Source of the DNA: Citrus sinensis
Lineage: Eukaryota; Streptophyta; Magnoliopsida; Sapindales; Rutaceae
Length of the DNA stretch: 64,000 nucleotides
Assembly (NCBI RefSeq): GCF_022201045.2
Contig: NC_068563.1
Span: 28,741,001 to 28,805,000 of the forward strand
Reading direction: 5' to 3'
Shown here piece by piece: positions 58,658 through 64,000 of the stretch. The position numbers and the translations under genes are program-made. Each line of letters opens with the position of its first letter. Position 1 is the stretch's first letter. The notes beneath the pieces are model-generated. The model was not told where the DNA came from, ran no database searches, and worked only from the letters and a program-made list of their open reading frames with translations.

Positions 58658-61606
58658 TTTGGCTATTGGAAACCCAGAAATATATTTTCTCACAACTCCC
58701 AAGAATGTGCAATTCGAAGGCACTTCCAATCGATAATTATCCGAGCATTAAGCCTCCAGAATGTAAGTTTACAAGTGTACCCTTTGATATCTTTGTTAGT
58801 TGTTACTGCTATCAGGAAAATCCAGCGCCCGTTGCTAGTAATTTTAAGAGACGTTGGGAGCAAATATGCAAAATATAAAATTTGTGCAACAATTATGAAT
58901 AACAAGCTTATTCAAATTACTTTCAATAAATTAGATTGTCTTTCTCAAATGGTAGAGAACATCATTCAAGCCAACCACTAATTAGCCCAATGATAGATAC
59001 TTACTCGTCATATCATGTGCTTGGCTTTGAATTTTAACTCTATAGATTAAGGTAAGTTCCGATAAATGTATGTTCCAACTATAAGTAAATTTAATGCAAT
59101 ATTAAAAAGAATGAGAAAGAGAGAGAGTCAGAATCATTGAAAAAAGTTATGATATGAAATTATGAATTATGACCATTCAAAATTACCTTCTTTTTTATTT
59201 TAATGGAACGAAAGCTTGTACAAAGACTTGACGCGGGATGGATCTTTTGAAAAATTAGATTAATGGGTTGGACTGGCGTTCCAAATCCAATCTAACGCCA
59301 GCCAATGATCAGTTCTGAGTCATGAAGAGTCATGATTAAATATTTCAGTAATCGTTGATTCATCACTTTTATGGGCCCACTAGATGTTACGTATGAGCCA
59401 TAAGATTCATATTTATTATTTTACTTAAGAAGAAATATGGCTCTCTAAGCCCGATTAATGAAAATATATTTGTATTTTCTTATTAGAAAATGAAAGTTAG
59501 TTTTGTAAAAAAGTAACTATTGAGAGCCAATTCTGAGTTTCCAGTTTCACATCAGCGTCAAGAAATGTTAAAATATTTTGGTAAACACCTTTAAAATTTT
59601 AAATTAACGATAAAGTTATTAAAAAAAAATTGTTCTAATGAGATTGATTAGTGAGATGTATATAATTTTTCATAATCATATTAGTAATTAGTCTTTTTAT
59701 AATCCTATTTTTTCTTTAATATTATTATTAATGCAGAAGTTAAGGCTTAACTCCATTAATAAAGAATGACTTTCTTAAATCTTGTATATTAGGTTGAGCT
59801 TTTACATTAATTATAATTAATATAAATATAATAAATATAAAAGGTTATTCGTTTTTATGTTTATGGAAAGTAGAGATCCCATATGCATCATGATCCTTTC
59901 AAGAAACAAAGAACAATGCATCTTACAAGTAGAACTTTATTCTTGTAAGAAAAGTACAAGCACTGACTTAATAAAAGAAGAACGAATATGAGTAAAAGCA
60001 TCTAAACACCTCTGCAAATGCTAAGTGCACCGTCAACCTTGGACCCTAGCAAACACACATGTGCTTGGCGATTTTCACAATATCTAATACCTCATATTTA
60101 TATTTATCACGAGACTTGTTTGGTACTTGGCAGTCTTTTTAGTAATGAGAGCAAGTGACTTACGATAATTTTTTTTTCCTTCCAAATATAATTTTAAACT
60201 ATATTATATTAAAAATAACAGTCTACTCAAATTTGAAATATCTAAATCTATACAATTATAACATAATTTAAGGATATTAAAAACAATCTATAAAATTAAA
60301 AGCATAGTTTAGAATAAATTGAGTATAACTCAAAAATGTACGTAAGTAAGATTAAAAGTTGTTTATTAAATGTTTAAGTGTGAAATACTATTAATTTTAG
60401 ACTTTTTTAAAGAAATTTATTTATTTGTTATTATAACAAAGAAATAATATGTCACTTATATTATGATATTAAAAAAGAAAAAGAAAAATAAGTATGCTGT
60501 TAAGATATTTATATTCAAATCCATTTAAACTTTAAAAGAAATTATGTCAATTTAATTTTTTTTTTAAAAAAATACAACCCTTCTAATTGAGTGGCACTTT
60601 TTAATAAATTTATTTATATTAATATAGTCATTTGATATACGTTTGGGTACTTTAATTGAAAAATACTTTAAATCTCAAGTTCTCAACATACATTCTCATT
60701 CGCAAGCATTTGTTTTTGTAGCTTGTTTGGCTGAGCATCAACATTAAAAGCACTTGCAAGCTTTACAAAAGCTTCGCCACTCCAGGTAGTCGTCGCATTC
60801 CACCGAGCAAATGAAAAAAAAAAAATACCCCCAGCTAGATCTTTATGGGCGACGGGTGTATTTTTTGGCAGGGTACTCTAACCCAATCAGATGACGTGGC
60901 AGCACCGCTTGGATGATGCAATGACCTGCCACTATTTTAATTTTATCATGCCAGTCTTTAATTTTTCTTTTTTTGTTTTTTAATTTGTGGCAAATTAAGT
61001 TATGAATATATCTTATGATTAAATGACACACACGCCCTAACAAACAAAGCCCATGTGAGCTTGCTCTGCTTCCAACCATAACACACACACACACACCACT
61101 CCAATATTTTGCCCATATCCCCAATCATATAAGCGTCTCTCTTTCAGCTCTCTTTGGTTTTTACTTTTTATGCCCAAATTTGAAAATTTATTTCTGCCTT
61201 TTTTCAAAATCTTTTTTCTATCAAAGGCTTTATCTTTTAATGAGCTGTACAATATGTGGTTCTGGGTTGCTGTTATTTTTTTCTTTTTTGTACTTGTAAG
61301 GTAAGTTGTTATATTGTATCGAAGTTTCCACGAGCGGTCGGATTCCCTTTGAGCGTGTGTTTTAGGCAATATTTATATTTATGGTGCTTTTCCTTTAACT
61401 TGAGGAATCTTAGAATGTGAATTTGCTCCCCAAAAAAAAAAAAAGCAGCAAAGTTCATTTGATCTTGTTTTTTGTGTTCTATCGTTTTCCCTTATAGAGA
61501 GAGAAGTTTGGTAATTTTTTGAATTCGGTACTTGGATTTCATATATTGAAGGTTTTAACCCAAGAGTTAGTATGTGTTGTTTTGATGTGAATTTTTAAGA
61601 CAAAAG
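58658..61606. other. Long AT-rich intergenic region
   Basis: No supported gene on either strand. Several poly-A/T tracts and a short (CA)n run at about 61081-61097. Open frames at 58666-58981 and 60843-61369 look random. The last about 400 bp should hold the leader and promoter of the next gene. Confidence 0.55.
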
Positions 61607-62551
61607 ATGGCGTCATTCAGTGGATTGGGTATTGGTCTGAGTCTAGTATTTGGTTGCCTGTTCTTAGCTCTTGTTGCAGAATTGTACTATGTGTTATGGT
61701 GGAAAAAGAGAATCAATCACAGACAAGAAATTGAAGATGAGTACGGCAACTATGCAAAGGAGTACTTCATTCAACTCTTCTGTTGGAAAAAGCCCTCATC
61801 TTTGCATAGCGACCACACTCAAGATCGTGAGAGAGGCCAAATTAATGCCAATGGCGGCCACGAACTAGCAGACCCAGAGTTGGGCACAAGCAAAGATTTG
61901 CTGCTTAAAGCTTTTGGAGATGAAAGCGAGGTGTCAGAGCTCATGAGACTGCACAATCTAGCGGGCCCACCAAGATTCCTCTTCACAATCAAAGAGGAAA
62001 CAAAGGAAGATTTGGAGTCTGATGATGGCAAATCTAGAGGAGGTGATAGAAGTGGAAGAAGGTCAAGAACCAGAAGTTTAAGCGACCTTATGGTAGCTAT
62101 CGACTCGCCTTTTTTAACCCCTTTGGCTTCTCCAAGAGTAAAGTCAACGACTTTGAATGCTTTGGATTCATATCACCACCTCGGATTCAATCCTCTCTTC
62201 GAATCATCGTCAGACGCTGACTTGAATTGGTTGAGATCTTCACCTCCTCCAAAGCTCAAGTTCTTGAGAGATGCTGAGGAGAAGTTGTTTAAGAGATTAT
62301 TGATTGAAGAAGCTGAGCAAAGGGTAACTAAAACAGAGGGTTCCGCTCTAGATTCAGGTGTTAAAACTCTTAACACATCATCAAATCTGGCCACTGAAGT
62401 GCTAGAAGGTTCTTTTCTTAAATTCATTGTTGGTCACCATCTACAGCAATATCCTTCCAGCACTTCTCAGGTGCTGCCGCTGGCTTCCTCACCTACAACA
62501 TTCAGCTTTCAGACCAGTAATAGACCCGAAGCCCACAGTACATTAGGTTGA
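61607..62551 (+). CDS. Plant-specific membrane-anchored protein of unknown function
   Basis: Single-exon open frame of 314 residues. Residues 5-31 form one strong membrane span (LGIGLSLVFGCLFLALVAEL then YYVLWW), followed by a basic KKRINHRQE stretch that favours an N-out, C-in single-pass topology or an uncleaved signal anchor. The soluble remainder is hydrophilic: an acidic/basic region (residues 135-160, SRGGDRSGRRSRTRSLSDL), an SPFLTPLASP block with candidate Ser-Pro/Thr-Pro phosphosites, and a Ser/Thr-rich tail. The pattern resembles small plant proteins loosely annotated as membrane lipoproteins or hypothetical proteins. No catalytic domain is seen and no function is proposed. Confidence 0.82.
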   Translation: MASFSGLGIGLSLVFGCLFLALVAELYYVLWWKKRINHRQEIEDEYGNYAKEYFIQLFCWKKPSSLHSDHTQDRERGQINANGGHELADPELGTSKDLLLKAFGDESEVSELMRLHNLAGPPRFLFTIKEETKEDLESDDGKSRGGDRSGRRSRTRSLSDLMVAIDSPFLTPLASPRVKSTTLNALDSYHHLGFNPLFESSSDADLNWLRSSPPPKLKFLRDAEEKLFKRLLIEEAEQRVTKTEGSALDSGVKTLNTSSNLATEVLEGSFLKFIVGHHLQQYPSSTSQVLPLASSPTTFSFQTSNRPEAHSTLG

Positions 62552-64000
62552 TTTTTTTTTTTGTTTATTCTTTCTATTTTTGCCAATTAATTATCAAGAT
62601 GGTTACTTTACTTGTGTATCTATCTAAAAGTGCTTTCTAATTTCTGAGGCAATTTTTATGTTTCTTTTCAAGTATTTGATTAACATAGCTGTGACTAATC
62701 TACAACATTGTTAAAATTCTGCAAATATTGATGTTTAATGCCTTATTAGTTACAAGTGGGGGAGTTTGTGGGGGCATTTTTTTGGTTTAATGGTCCATTC
62801 TACTTGTCTCCTTAGCTTGCTTAACTAATAATTATTCATCATACTTTCTGCTGCCATTAACTTCCATTCCAAAGGGGAGTTTTAATTATTATTAGTTCTC
62901 TGATTGTATGTTCAGACTTTTGTAATTACCGTAGAACACGGGCCATTGACGAAGATAATGCTAGAGCTTATTATTAAAATCTTAAACCAATCATAGAAGT
63001 GTGAATGTGTGAGTGTGACCTTACGCGCTGGATTTGATCAAATTGGTTTACAGCTAATGATGGATGGAATCCGGTTGTTAAAGCTTAATGTGGGCAAATT
63101 TGGGCTGGAAGCTTATGCGGTTCAACTTGAAAGTCGAAACCTTAAGCAGCAACCTTTGAAAACCTTTTCCTATTTTTCATTTGGCTGATTCGATTTGATA
63201 GAAAATTTGATGCTCTTCACATAACTTTCTTTCGTCCAAACGCGTGATTTGAAAGTGCCCCCTCAATGCCAGTCAGAAAAAAAAAATTGGCTCTTAAACC
63301 AATAACAAACCAATTGTTTCAAGTGAAATAATCTTTTTGAAGTAAAAAAGTCATAAAAGCCATGTGAAAGCCAAAAAAAGAAAAAGAAAAAAGAAGGAAA
63401 CAAAAGGACTCGAACTTGGTTTTTGTTTTTGCTTTTCAACTTATGATAAATGAATCAAAAAGTTGCAATTGAAATAAAATTTACGCGTGGAGAACTGAAA
63501 CTGATACTTAGTATGTTAAGGAAATTAAATTATCCAAAAACTTAAGCTGGTGGATAAAAGTTAACTATACGTCTTAAAGATTTAGTTGCTTATTTTCAGA
63601 TGCGAACGTATACAATTTATTTTAATACGTATACGTTCTTAAATCGTATGATTTAAGAAAATTATTTTTTAATAATTATAAAATTATGTAGTTTAATTAA
63701 TTCTATTAAAACTCACGATTTAAAAATATATTCATAAAAAAAATAAAGATGCCCGCATTAAAAAAGATTTCTTAAACTAAATAATTATTTACACGGATAT
63801 TTGATTTGCAGATGTTCAGTCAAAAAATTTGAGGGTACAAAAACTATAATTTTTATTGAACAGTAGGAGCTCTACACAGTAATTTGTAAATTATCTAGGA
63901 AAAAGAGAGAGAGAGAGAGCATACCTTAAAAAAAATTTAAAAAAAACTTGTAAAGAAAGGAGGCATTAAATATTTGCTTACACGAAAGTCATGATCAACA
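62552..64000. other. 3' flank and intergenic DNA
   Basis: Begins with the 3' untranslated region of the preceding gene. No other gene is supported. A (GA)n run lies at 63905-63920. The part 63610-63770 resembles, inverted, the sequence at about 16980-17090. Confidence 0.5.

Overview
The window is plant nuclear DNA from a eudicot, probably a woody species; a Citrus-like genome is plausible but cannot be proven from the sequence alone. Evidence: spliced plant genes (ALBINO3, an RLCK-VII kinase, a CLE peptide, WOX2, thaumatin-like protein), an intron-containing nuclear tRNA-Tyr, AT-rich intergenic DNA and dense plant-type transposons.

Layout. 1-11.6 kb: a single-exon thaumatin-like gene (minus), then about 9.5 kb of AT-rich intergenic DNA with several short terminal-inverted-repeat elements, three of them flanked by 9-bp target duplications. 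11.6-16.1 kb: a three-exon CLE peptide gene of the CLE46 type (plus) converging on a six-exon receptor-like cytoplasmic kinase (minus). 17.7-22.3 kb: an eleven-exon ALB3 thylakoid insertase gene (minus). Each of these two long genes carries one GC-AG intron. 23.7-30.8 kb: a complete-length but decayed 7.1-kb Mutator-like element with a perfect 9-bp target duplication, a broken MURA transposase and, convergent to it, a DUF1985/Ulp1-type cysteine protease relic (the KI-MULE arrangement). 31.2-32.3 kb: an LTR/Copia fossil fragment.

32.8-56.8 kb is a direct segmental duplication. Unit A has an HSP70 gene whose intron is swollen by repeats and a histone H2B retropseudogene and whose C-terminal EEVD is lost, then a LINE relic and a WOX2 remnant without a homeodomain. 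Unit B has an intact HSC70 (EEVD present, canonical heat-shock element), an HSP20-like gene absent from unit A, the same LINE relic, a 1.7-kb TIR element with an internal tandem array absent from unit A, and an intact WOX2. Unit A looks like the decaying copy.

58.6 kb: tRNA-Tyr(GUA) with an 18-bp intron. 61.6 kb: a plant membrane-anchored protein of unknown function. The host genes are independent, not an operon. They cover chloroplast membrane biogenesis (ALB3), cytosolic chaperoning (HSC70, HSP20-like), peptide and kinase signalling (CLE, RLCK), embryo patterning (WOX2) and defence (thaumatin-like).
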